From positions 1 through 9,563 of the forward strand of contig JAHIRA010000096.1 in NCBI GenBank assembly GCA_018818905.1: a stretch of DNA of 9,563 nt, read 5' to 3'. A model generated the notes under the pieces. It was not told where the DNA came from, made no database searches, and was given only the letters and a program-made list of their open reading frames with translations. The translations under genes were made by a program, and so were the position numbers. Positions 1 to 7,090 of the stretch are shown here, one piece after another (positions within the stretch are counted from its first letter, which is position 1; each line of letters begins with the position of its first letter). The stretch comes from Patescibacteria group bacterium. GTDB taxonomy: Bacteria > Patescibacteriota > JABMPQ01 > JAHIRA01.

Positions 1-71
1 CGTCTCTTTGGTTGTTTGAAAAGTTATCGGTCATCGTTCTATTATTGACGAAAAAAAATTGACTTACTTTG

Positions 72-129
72 TGACAATTTAATCTTGTTTTATCTACGCT
101 GAATGTATCATGTTTTCCTAAAATTGTCA
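72..129. repeat. 9-bp perfect inverted repeat around promoter
   Basis: TGACAATTT at 72-80 and AAATTGTCA at 121-129 are exact reverse complements 40 bp apart. They bracket the -10 region of the leftward promoter. This could be a two-site operator, or chance in AT-rich DNA. Confidence 0.35.
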
Positions 130-130
130 A
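102..130 (-). promoter_or_regulatory. sigma70-type promoter firing leftward out of the window
   Basis: On the minus strand TTGACA (125-130, perfect -35) is separated by 17 bp from TACATT (102-107, 4 of 6 matches to TATAAT). It would drive a gene to the left of the window. The -35 lies in the right arm of the 72-80/121-129 inverted repeat, so a regulator bound there could block it. No downstream gene is visible to confirm it. Confidence 0.45.
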
Positions 131-343
131 CAATAAACATTACCACGGGGGGATAGATGTGTCAAGGGAAATGGGAGATTTTTGTTTATTTTTTGATGTT
201 TTGGCTTAAATAAAGGCAGAATAGAAGGAGTAAATAGCAGGCAGAATGCTCATTTTTCGACTTCCTAAATCAATTAGATCCTCCTCTTTGTGAACTAGGA
301 CCACTTCGGTAAAAGCATTCGAAAATGAGACAAGATTTCTTTT

Positions 344-634
344 TTACCTAGCAAAACTCTTAATTCTCTCTGCTTCCTGCGTTACCGTGTCACTCTCATC
401 CCCTTCAGTCGACTTGATGCCCTTTCTATGCATCGGTCTGCGCCAGTCAAAATGAAGGTCTAGAATGACGTTATATGAAGCATCGTAGGCTCCATGAGCA
501 TGGAAGCGAGGATAAAAAGAAGCACCGGTGCGTCTGATATAGCTTTCGCTCCCAGAACGAGGATCACGCCAAGGCTTATAACCTGCCTTACGCATGACAT
601 TTCTGAGATTTATTTTTCCTAGATTTATATTCAT
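344..634 (-). CDS. small conserved-looking protein of unknown function (96 aa)
   Basis: I cannot assign a function. The 96-residue protein is soluble, with no signal peptide or membrane helix, and rich in basic and aromatic residues. Blocks that look constrained are RKAGY (15-19), DPRSGSESYIRR (24-35), FYPRFHAH (40-47) and LDLHFDWRRPMHR (58-70). The histidines at 45, 47, 61 and 69 and several arginines could bind a nucleic acid or metal, but that is a guess. From memory, small proteins with this RAGY...SY.RR.G..YPRFH pattern recur in Patescibacteria. It is the last gene of the mtaB operon, starting 5 nt after the upstream gene's stop. There is no Shine-Dalgarno next to the ATG (an AGAAGAAG lies about 20 nt upstream), so translation probably depends on coupling. 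Stop is TAA. Confidence 0.7.
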   Translation of the reverse strand: MNINLGKINLRNVMRKAGYKPWRDPRSGSESYIRRTGASFYPRFHAHGAYDASYNVILDLHFDWRRPMHRKGIKSTEGDESDTVTQEAERIKSFAR

Positions 635-639
635 AGTGG

Positions 640-945
640 CTATTTTACTTCTTCTTTGATTTTCTCTTTGATGGTATCGTCGATTTCGTCAGGTAGCATG
701 TCTCCTTCCGGATTGTGTTCGGTTGCTTCTTCATAGACTTTGTCTTTGGCTTTCATGGCCTTGCCTTTAAGCGCTTCCTTTTCTTCGGCAGAAAGATCAT
801 CCCGCCATTTGGTCAGGTAATGGCTCTTGACCGGCTGATATTCAAGAGAGCCAACCTCCTTTTTGACCTTATATGCCCCGTAAGCCACCACAATAGACAA
901 GATGAAAAGAAGAACAACTATGCCTTTAAAAACAAATTTAATCAT
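640..945 (-). CDS. single-pass membrane protein with charged tail, unknown function
   Basis: The 101-residue protein has one N-terminal hydrophobic helix (about residues 7-25), preceded by two lysines. A hydrophilic, Lys/Glu-rich and probably helical tail (26-101) follows. There is no cleavage site or lipobox, so it is best read as a signal-anchored membrane protein. The tail has no motif I recognise; its end (about 84-101) alternates acidic and basic residues like a short coiled coil. Its ATG overlaps the TAA of mtaB by one base (TAATG), a classic translational-coupling arrangement, and the 96-aa gene starts 5 nt after its TAG. The gene is therefore likely real and co-expressed with mtaB, though nothing in its sequence links it to tRNA modification. 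Confidence 0.7.
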   Translation of the reverse strand: MIKFVFKGIVVLLFILSIVVAYGAYKVKKEVGSLEYQPVKSHYLTKWRDDLSAEEKEALKGKAMKAKDKVYEEATEHNPEGDMLPDEIDDTIKEKIKEEVK

Positions 946-2159
946 TACTCAAGTCTTAGATTTTCTTGATCCAATTTTACCTTAATTAGACGATTTTGTA
1001 AATTTTGCTCCGATCTTTGAAACACTCGCAGATAGTTCTTGCTGTGACCTTCAAAATAACCATTTCTCTCACCTTCAAACAATACTTCCTCTTCTCTTCC
1101 TACATTTTCTTTCTTAAACGCATTTGAGACACTTGCCTCAGTCTCTCTAGCTTTTTGAGCTCGAGCTTCTTTTATTTCTTCTGGCACTTGATTTGTCATT
1201 TTTTCTGCTGGGGTTCCGGGTCTTTTGGAGAAGGGGAAAATGTGAACCTTGGCAAATCTGGCTTCATTCATCAAGTCTAGTGTATCTTCAAAGTTCTGTT
1301 CTGTTTCTCCGGGAAAACCAACAATAACATCGGTAGTTATAGAAAAAAATGGATCCAAACTTCTTAATTTTTGAACAATCTTTAGATATTGTTTTCTGGA
1401 ATAATGACGATTCATAGCCTCAAGTATCTTGTTTGATCCGCTCTGCAAGGACAAATGCCAATGTCGACATAATCTAGAATTATTTTTCCACAAAGATATG
1501 AGCTCATCTGTGACCAGATTGGGATCAATTGAGCCCAGGCGAATTCGAGGAATACTTGTCTTTTCCAGAATGATCTCTATAAGCTTTTCTAAGCCTATTT
1601 TTCCCTCAAAATCATATTTATTAATATTCACCCCAGTTAAAAAAACTTCGTAATGGTTTTGTTTTTCTATCTCATTTATTTGTTCAATAATTACTTCTGG
1701 ATCAAAACTTCTCAATGGCCCTCGCCTTCTAGAAATAAGACAATAGTTACAGAAGTTATCACAGCCATCTTGGATTTTGATCATAGCTTTGACTTTGTCT
1801 GAGTCAGCCTTTACTGGTGCTTCTTCTGAAACTAGTCTCCCTCTTTCTTCCAAAAAATGAAGAACTTGAGAAACGAGATTTTCTTTATCACTCACAAACA
1901 AATCAACTTCTTTTTCTTGCTCTAGTGAACAACCCGTAGCTACTACTAAACATTTTGTGTTCTGATTTTTGACCTTGTGAATGGCTTGGCGAGACTTTCT
2001 AACGGCTGATTCTGTGACCGCGCAAGTATTAAAAATTACCACCTCGGCGTCTAGAATATTTGAGATGACTTGATGGCCTTGATTGGCTAATTCTAAGGCA
2101 AATTGATCGCTTTCGGCTTGGTTGAGCTTGCAGCCGAGAGTGTAGGTTGAGATCTTCAT
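945..2159 (-). CDS. mtaB: tRNA (N6-threonylcarbamoyladenosine37-C2)-methylthiotransferase MtaB-like
   Basis: A radical-SAM methylthiotransferase of the MiaB/RimO/MtaB family. The N-terminal MTTase domain has three cluster cysteines in expected contexts: C10 (LGCKLNQAES), C46 (NTCAVT) and C77 (ATGCS). The radical-SAM CxxxCxxC is C133, C137, C140 (GCDNFCNYC), followed by the SRRRGPLRS and LTGVNI blocks. A TRAM-like RNA-binding domain ends the protein (about 345-404). The GCKLNQAES opening and CDNFCNYC favour MtaB over MiaB, whose usual opening is GCQMN. Family knowledge: it converts t6A37 to ms2t6A37 in ANN-decoding tRNAs, using two 4Fe-4S clusters and SAM. At 404 residues it is slightly short for the family. 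It leads a three-gene operon. No Shine-Dalgarno precedes the ATG; the leader carries C8 and C5 runs. Product certainty is high, MtaB versus sister subfamilies moderately high. Confidence 0.93.
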   Translation of the reverse strand: MKISTYTLGCKLNQAESDQFALELANQGHQVISNILDAEVVIFNTCAVTESAVRKSRQAIHKVKNQNTKCLVVATGCSLEQEKEVDLFVSDKENLVSQVLHFLEERGRLVSEEAPVKADSDKVKAMIKIQDGCDNFCNYCLISRRRGPLRSFDPEVIIEQINEIEKQNHYEVFLTGVNINKYDFEGKIGLEKLIEIILEKTSIPRIRLGSIDPNLVTDELISLWKNNSRLCRHWHLSLQSGSNKILEAMNRHYSRKQYLKIVQKLRSLDPFFSITTDVIVGFPGETEQNFEDTLDLMNEARFAKVHIFPFSKRPGTPAEKMTNQVPEEIKEARAQKARETEASVSNAFKKENVGREEEVLFEGERNGYFEGHSKNYLRVFQRSEQNLQNRLIKVKLDQENLRLE

Positions 2160-2181
2160 GGGGGTATGATGCTTATTTTTT

Positions 2182-2189
2182 GGGGGGGG
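2182..2189 (-). repeat. C8 homopolymer in mtaB leader
   Basis: On the coding strand an uninterrupted run of eight C lies 23-30 bases before the mtaB ATG, and a further run of five C abuts the start codon. Such runs are slippage-prone. A weak TTGAAA lies directly upstream of the C8 run, which could place it in a promoter spacer, but I see no convincing -10. Assembly or sequencing error is also possible here. Confidence 0.5.
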
Positions 2190-2228
2190 ATTTCAATGGG
2201 AAATAAAAAAGTACATTTTTTTGTAATT

Positions 2229-2253
2229 AAAAAACGGATAATTCTCCGCTTTT
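2229..2253 (-). terminator. rho-independent terminator of tRNA-Lys
   Basis: On the minus strand, five bases after the encoded CCA, a stem forms between AAAAGCGGA and TCCGTTTTT with one G-T wobble and the six-base loop GAATTA. The run of six T forms the 3' arm and tail. It sits between the tRNA gene and mtaB, so it should separate the two transcripts. Confidence 0.65.
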
Positions 2254-2258
2254 AATTT

Positions 2259-2334
2259 TGGTGGGCGTTAGAGGATTCGAACCTCTGACCTTCTCCTTAA
2301 AAGGGAGCTGCTCTACCAGCTGAGCTAAACGCCC
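2259..2334 (-). tRNA. tRNA-Lys (anticodon UUU), CCA encoded
   Basis: Read on the minus strand the gene folds into a complete cloverleaf. The acceptor GGGCGTT pairs with AACGCCC, the D arm is GCTC/GAGC, and the T arm is AGAGG/CCTCT around the loop TTCGAAT. The anticodon stem has a G27-A43 mismatch at its top and otherwise pairs. The anticodon loop is C-T-TTT-A-A, giving anticodon UUU (lysine) with A37. The discriminator is A and the CCA tail is in the DNA (2259-2261). U36 and A37 make it a typical t6A/ms2t6A substrate, which is notable beside mtaB. It has its own promoter and terminator. Confidence 0.97.
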
Positions 2335-2370
2335 GCACCACCTCTTCTTGCCTTTTTCTACACAAAACTA

Positions 2371-2399
2371 AAAATACATGAAATCTTTATTGTTTTCAA
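2371..2399 (-). promoter_or_regulatory. promoter of tRNA-Lys
   Basis: On the minus strand TTGAAA (2394-2399) and TATTTT (2371-2376) are exactly 17 bp apart. Transcription would start near 2364, about 30 nt before the mature tRNA 5' end, a reasonable leader for RNase P processing. Confidence 0.5.
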
Positions 2400-2434
2400 G
2401 AGATTTTTTTCTTTTTACAATTTTCTTTACACTT

Positions 2435-2968
2435 TTACCTATCAGACGCATTGGGATCGTCTCCCTTCATCAGATACATGGCTCCAATCGGAGCAATAAT
2501 CCACAAGAACTTACCTATCTCTGACCCAAACACCATTCTGGTCGTGCTTGAGAGACCAGCTAGGGCTGTTGGGGGAATAAAGGAAAATATAATTGTCACA
2601 AAAAGTCCGACATGCAGAACACTAAACAAGGCGACCACAGGAAGGCTGGTTCCTCCACCAAGATTATTAAAGATATTCATGCGGGAGAAGAGGAAGAAGA
2701 GAGCCACCAATATAACTAGAAAAACTACCGTTCTCATAACAAAAACAGGTCCTAGATTGAATTTCTGCGACATTTTCTCGGTGATAAAAGGAAGGTTACT
2801 GGACACAGCATAGGCCATATAGATACTGGCCAGAATAACCATGATTCTTTCTCTACCCAGAGACAAACCGTAAACAAAAACTGAGACAACAAAAAACAGA
2901 ACTATAAATAAGTCCCAGCTCGGGACTCCCCAGTTGACATTGGCAAAAATTCCTGACGCTTGAGTCAT
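2435..2968 (-). CDS. five-helix integral membrane protein, unknown function
   Basis: I do not recognise the family. The 177-residue protein is mostly hydrophobic, with five likely membrane helices at about 19-37, 42-57, 74-95, 109-131 and 151-167. There is a short N-terminal segment containing NWGVPSWD, a glycine turn (104-106) before helix 4, and a hydrophilic tail ending in DDPNASDR. Positive charges cluster at 39-41 and 95-96, which suggests the helix 1-2 and 3-4 loops are cytoplasmic. There is no signal peptidase site or catalytic motif. The gene has its own extended -10 promoter and stands alone between dnaJ and the tRNA gene. No Shine-Dalgarno is seen; AAAAAAGAAC precedes the ATG, much like the sequence before dnaK. 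A channel or membrane scaffold is possible but unsupported. Confidence 0.75.
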   Translation of the reverse strand: MTQASGIFANVNWGVPSWDLFIVLFFVVSVFVYGLSLGRERIMVILASIYMAYAVSSNLPFITEKMSQKFNLGPVFVMRTVVFLVILVALFFLFSRMNIFNNLGGGTSLPVVALFSVLHVGLFVTIIFSFIPPTALAGLSSTTRMVFGSEIGKFLWIIAPIGAMYLMKGDDPNASDR

Positions 2969-3012
2969 GTTCTTTTTTGATTTTTATCTTTGGATTTCTG
3001 AGTGTTGATATT

Positions 3013-3041
3013 ATTCTACCACAAAAATTGGGATTCGTAAA
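3013..3041 (-). promoter_or_regulatory. extended -10 promoter of the five-helix membrane protein gene
   Basis: On the minus strand TTTACG (3036-3041) and TAGAAT (3013-3018, 5 of 6 matches) are 17 bp apart, with TGG directly before the -10 (extended TGn). Transcription would start near 3006, leaving a leader of about 38 nt. It lies right after the dnaJ stop, so the membrane protein need not depend on the heat-shock transcript. Confidence 0.6.
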
Positions 3042-3067
3042 AGCGAAGGGAGGGTTTATCAACAGGA

Positions 3068-4201
3068 TTATGAAAACAACTTCGAAAAGAAACCTTTTTC
3101 TTTGACTTGATTCGCTTCCCCATCTTCATTCTTAAGCGCCTCAAACAATTCTTTCTCTTTACCAGTCAATTTGCCCGGGGTGACAATGCTAATGATCAAG
3201 GCTAGATCACCAGTCACACCACCAGAAAGGCTAGGAAAGCCTTTGTCGCTGACTTTTTCTATTGTTCCGTGTTGAACACCAGCGGGAATCTTGATCTTTT
3301 GTTTGCCATCCAAAGTTTCTATTTCTATCTTGTCGCCCAGAGCAGCCTGCACAAAGCTAATAGGAATTTCGGTGATGAGATCATTGCCGTCTCTTCTGAA
3401 TCTTTTGTCTTGTTGCACAGAAACATCGACATAAAGATTGCCGGCTGATCCACCGCTTCTACCTGCTTCACCTTTACCTGTTAGCTCGATAGTTTGACCA
3501 TTGGCAATACCAGCTGGAATTTTGACCTTCATAGTGACAGTCTCGTTAGTTCGTCCATCACCACCACACTTAGCACAAGGATTCTCGGCCTTCTTGCCTT
3601 CTCCTTTACAATCCGGGCAAGTGACGGTCTGAGCCATAGCCCCCAGCATAGTCTGCATGGTTCGTCTGATTTTTCCTTGACCCTGACAAGCAGAACAAGT
3701 TTCTATCTTGGTTCCTGGCTCAGCGCCGTTGCCTTTACAACTATCGCACACCACTCTTTTGTATAGCTCTATTTCCCTTTCGGTCCCAAAAAATGAATCC
3801 TTGAAAGGAATGCTAATTTCTATCTTCATATCACTTCCTCTGACAGGACCTGCTTCTTTGCGGCGACCACCGCCAAAAAAGTCACCAAAAATATCTCCCA
3901 GATCAACACCTTGGAAATCAAATCCAGCACCCCCACCTTGACCTTGAAAGCCACCCTGAAAACCACCAGCTCCACCTGGTCCGGCGGCACCATCAGAAGT
4001 ATCACCATATTGGTCATACTGAGTGCGTTTTTGTTTGTCTGACAAAACCTGATAAGCCTGATTGATTTCCTTAAACTTCTCTTCATCCCCATCCTTTTTA
4101 TCAGGATGATGTTGATGAGCTTTTTTGCGATAGGCTTTTTTGATTTCGTCGCCTGTGGCGTCTTTGGCGACGCCGAGGGTATCGTAGTAGTCTGAGGGCA
4201 T
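3068..4201 (-). CDS. dnaJ: chaperone DnaJ (Hsp40, type I)
   Basis: Full-length type I J-protein of 377 residues. The J domain (about 4-66) carries HPD at 32-34, which stimulates DnaK ATP hydrolysis. A Gly/Phe-rich linker follows (71-113). The zinc-finger domain has all four CxxCxGxG repeats (C152/C155, C169/C172, C195/C198, C209/C212), enough for two zinc ions, set into the substrate-binding C-terminal domains (about 120-345). The tail ends GFFSKLFS. DnaJ delivers unfolded clients to DnaK in the cytosol. The ATG has no Shine-Dalgarno. It belongs functionally to the hrcA-grpE-dnaK cluster but is separated from dnaK by about 850 bp containing a RAYT mobile element in the same orientation. It may therefore be transcribed by read-through or from a weak local promoter. 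Confidence 0.98.
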   Translation of the reverse strand: MPSDYYDTLGVAKDATGDEIKKAYRKKAHQHHPDKKDGDEEKFKEINQAYQVLSDKQKRTQYDQYGDTSDGAAGPGGAGGFQGGFQGQGGGAGFDFQGVDLGDIFGDFFGGGRRKEAGPVRGSDMKIEISIPFKDSFFGTEREIELYKRVVCDSCKGNGAEPGTKIETCSACQGQGKIRRTMQTMLGAMAQTVTCPDCKGEGKKAENPCAKCGGDGRTNETVTMKVKIPAGIANGQTIELTGKGEAGRSGGSAGNLYVDVSVQQDKRFRRDGNDLITEIPISFVQAALGDKIEIETLDGKQKIKIPAGVQHGTIEKVSDKGFPSLSGGVTGDLALIISIVTPGKLTGKEKELFEALKNEDGEANQVKEKGFFSKLFS

Positions 4202-4218
4202 ATTTAATGGAAATTAAT

Positions 4219-4224
4219 AGTATA
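4219..4224 (-). promoter_or_regulatory. possible -10 box of a local dnaJ promoter
   Basis: On the minus strand TATACT at 4219-4224 matches the -10 consensus at 5 of 6 positions and equals the hrcA -10. It lies 17 bp before the dnaJ ATG in very AT-rich DNA. No good -35 is present at 16-18 bp, so this is weak. It matters only because the inserted element could cut dnaJ off from the hrcA promoter. Confidence 0.25.
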
Positions 4225-4255
4225 ATAATCTGAAATTTTTAGATTTCTTCTGCTC

Positions 4256-4298
4256 TTGAAGGCTTGCATTCAAGCTCCAGGCAAAGCCTGGAGCTAGC
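4256..4298 (+). repeat. REP-like hairpin unit A (outside the RAYT element)
   Basis: The core is a 10-bp perfect stem (4273-4282 with 4286-4295) around the loop AAA: AGCTCCAGGC / GCCTGGAGCT. It is preceded by the conserved TTGAAGGCTTGCATT. Over 43 bases it matches unit C (4941-4983) at 37 positions in the same orientation, and it is inverted relative to neighbouring unit B. A second small stem, CTTGAA/TTCAAG (4255-4260 with 4269-4274), could form instead. Confidence 0.8.
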
Positions 4299-4302
4299 CT
4301 AC

Positions 4303-4349
4303 CTCTGCTGGCTCCAGGCTTTGCCTGGAGACCAAATGCAAACCGTCAA
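4303..4349 (-). repeat. REP-like unit B, left inverted end of the RAYT element
   Basis: The stem CTCCAGGC (4312-4319) pairs with GCCTGGAG (4323-4330) around the loop TTT. The unit is in opposite orientation to units A and C, so A-B form a head-to-head pair of the kind called BIME. Read on the minus strand it begins TTGACGGTTTGCATTT, matching the TTGAAGG-TTGCA start of A and C. Confidence 0.85.
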
Positions 4350-4362
4350 AACATAAACAAAG

Positions 4363-4911
4363 TCACTCCCATGGCAGATTTGCAAGATTAATCAAATTTA
4401 TCTTTCCTGTAATTCTAGTACTAGCAGAACTATACAGCCAATTCTCAGGAGCATCAACCAACAATTTCTTAACAGGATTATTATAAATATATTGCTGTTT
4501 AGTTTCAAAAAAATGCTGTGTTTCAATTGGCTCTGGATAATTCTCTCTCTGCCATATCTGCTTATCAGCTTCCTCTTTCCTGGCAAAGCTATTACTAAAA
4601 AGATTTTTCAAATACCTTCTAGTATCTAACTCAACTAACTGGTAGATTTCCTTAGTAGTATGCCTTTTAAAATCTCTGATAATTCCTGCAAGATCACCTC
4701 CTGGTCCCGCTTTGACGATCAAATGAAGATGATTGGGCATCACAACATATTCGTAGACTATCAAATCTTTATTCTTGATACAGTAGTTAAGACTATTTTG
4801 AATTACTTGAAGATAGTTAGGTTTGGTGAAAAGGTCGATCCACTCGATAACAGTAAGAGTAATGAAATGGGGAAGATCTTTCGTTTCTTGGTTTATTCTT
4901 AGGGTTGACAT
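4363..4911 (-). CDS. REP-associated tyrosine transposase (RAYT, Y1/IS200-like HUH family)
   Basis: A single-domain HUH nuclease of 182 residues. In this numbering the HUH motif is H61-L-H63 within VVMPNHLHLIV. The likely nucleophilic tyrosine is Y141 in YIYNNPV, with Y143 as alternative. WQRENYPEPI and ENWLYSSAS match conserved blocks of the family. RAYTs cut and rejoin single-stranded DNA at REP hairpins, forming a 5'-phosphotyrosine intermediate. Motifs look intact and length is normal, so it may be active. The ATG at 4911 is preferred because family members begin a few residues before the ...HFITLTV strand; a TTG at 4923 would add four residues. Neither has a Shine-Dalgarno. The overall pattern recalls RAYTs common in Bacteroidota (recollection, not a search). 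It is the only gene here ending in TGA. It lies in the same direction as dnaK and dnaJ. Confidence 0.92.
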   Translation of the reverse strand: MSTLRINQETKDLPHFITLTVIEWIDLFTKPNYLQVIQNSLNYCIKNKDLIVYEYVVMPNHLHLIVKAGPGGDLAGIIRDFKRHTTKEIYQLVELDTRRYLKNLFSNSFARKEEADKQIWQRENYPEPIETQHFFETKQQYIYNNPVKKLLVDAPENWLYSSASTRITGKINLINLANLPWE

Positions 4912-4940
4912 TTGTTTCGTCAATTAGACTCTTTGCAGGA

Positions 4941-4987
4941 TTGAAGGTTTGCAATTAGGCTCCAGGCACAGCCTGGAGCCAGCAGAG
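4941..4987 (+). repeat. REP-like unit C, right inverted end of the RAYT element
   Basis: A perfect 10-bp stem, GGCTCCAGGC (4958-4967) with GCCTGGAGCC (4971-4980), around the loop ACA. It is preceded by TTGAAGGTTTGCAATTA and followed by AGCAGAG. Its last 42 bases are the inverted partner of 4303-4344. Confidence 0.85.
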
Positions 4988-5039
4988 CGCCTGAAGGCGC
5001 CCCGCCATATAGTACGGACGCCCATTTGAGCGCCCGTAC
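4987..5039. repeat. two further GC-rich hairpins just downstream of dnaK
   Basis: GCGCC (4987-4991) pairs with GGCGC (4996-5000) around TGAA. GTACGG (5012-5017) pairs with CCGTAC (5034-5039), and three more inner pairs (5019-5021 with 5030-5032) form past one mismatch. Both are clearly GC-richer than the surroundings and neither is followed by a T run in the dnaK direction, so they are not ordinary terminators. With REP unit C they give three hairpins in a row in the dnaK 3' untranslated RNA. Confidence 0.6.
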
Positions 5040-5052
5040 ATTAGAAAAATCT

Positions 5053-7011
<1,959 letters not shown>

Positions 7012-7042
7012 TTAATTATTTTCTTATTATTTATTAACCAGA

Positions 7043-7088
7043 TTAACCACAAATCTATTTGAGGTTAAAAGTGGTCAACAAACCACTT
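7043..7088 (-). promoter_or_regulatory. tandem hairpins in the grpE-dnaK intergenic RNA
   Basis: Two adjacent stem-loops fill most of the gap. Hairpin one pairs 7069-7075 with 7082-7088 (AAGTGGT/ACCACTT, 7 bp, six-base loop). Hairpin two is a 26-bp near-palindrome, 7043-7068: TTAACC with GGTTAA, one A-A mismatch, then CAAA with TTTG around a four-base loop. Only a four-T stretch follows hairpin one in the transcript, so complete termination is unlikely. Attenuation, an RNA-processing site or mRNA stabilisation are options. Confidence 0.5.
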
Positions 7089-7090
7089 CC

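Larger units (their letters stand above)
1..343. other. intergenic stretch without a convincing gene
   Basis: I see no credible coding region on either strand. The stretch is AT-rich and lies downstream of the minus-strand operon that ends at 344. It holds a minus-strand promoter candidate (102-130), a 9-bp inverted repeat (72-80 with 121-129) and a distant imperfect inverted repeat (249-260 with 319-329, one extra T in the left arm). A purine-rich AGAAGGAG at 223-230 is followed only by a 15-codon reading frame, so I do not call a gene there. Confidence 0.6.
4303..4987 (-). mobile_element. RAYT element with REP-like inverted ends, inserted between dnaK and dnaJ
   Basis: The two ends, 4303-4344 and 4946-4987, are inverted copies of one 42-bp sequence with 38 identities. 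Each is itself a hairpin (CTCCAGGC/GCCTGGAG core) with the conserved GGTTTGCA side facing inward and the CAGCAGAG side facing outward. The single gene between them is a Y1/RAYT transposase. RAYTs are known to associate with and mobilise REP palindromes, and the family is not expected to make target-site duplications; I see none. The element separates the usually adjacent dnaK and dnaJ. Element limits are inferred from the repeat limits, not from an empty site. Confidence 0.75.

Noticed and set aside
223..295. Possible small plus-strand gene after AGAAGGAG
   Set aside because: The ATG is about 15 nt away and the frame stops after 15 codons.
2451..2813. 120-codon plus-strand frame opposite the five-helix membrane protein
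   Set aside because: The minus-strand frame has clear membrane helices and its own promoter; the opposite frame has no start signal or plausible domain.
3035..3048. Hairpin TTCG/CGAA after dnaJ as a terminator
   Set aside because: Only four base pairs and no adjacent T run; it also overlaps the -35 of the next gene.
4912..4923. TTG start for the RAYT gene
   Set aside because: It adds four residues without a better ribosome site, and family members start near the ATG at 4911.
4256..4987. Three similar repeats as a CRISPR array
   Set aside because: They are hairpins in mixed orientation at irregular spacing with a transposase gene between them, and there are no spacers or cas genes.
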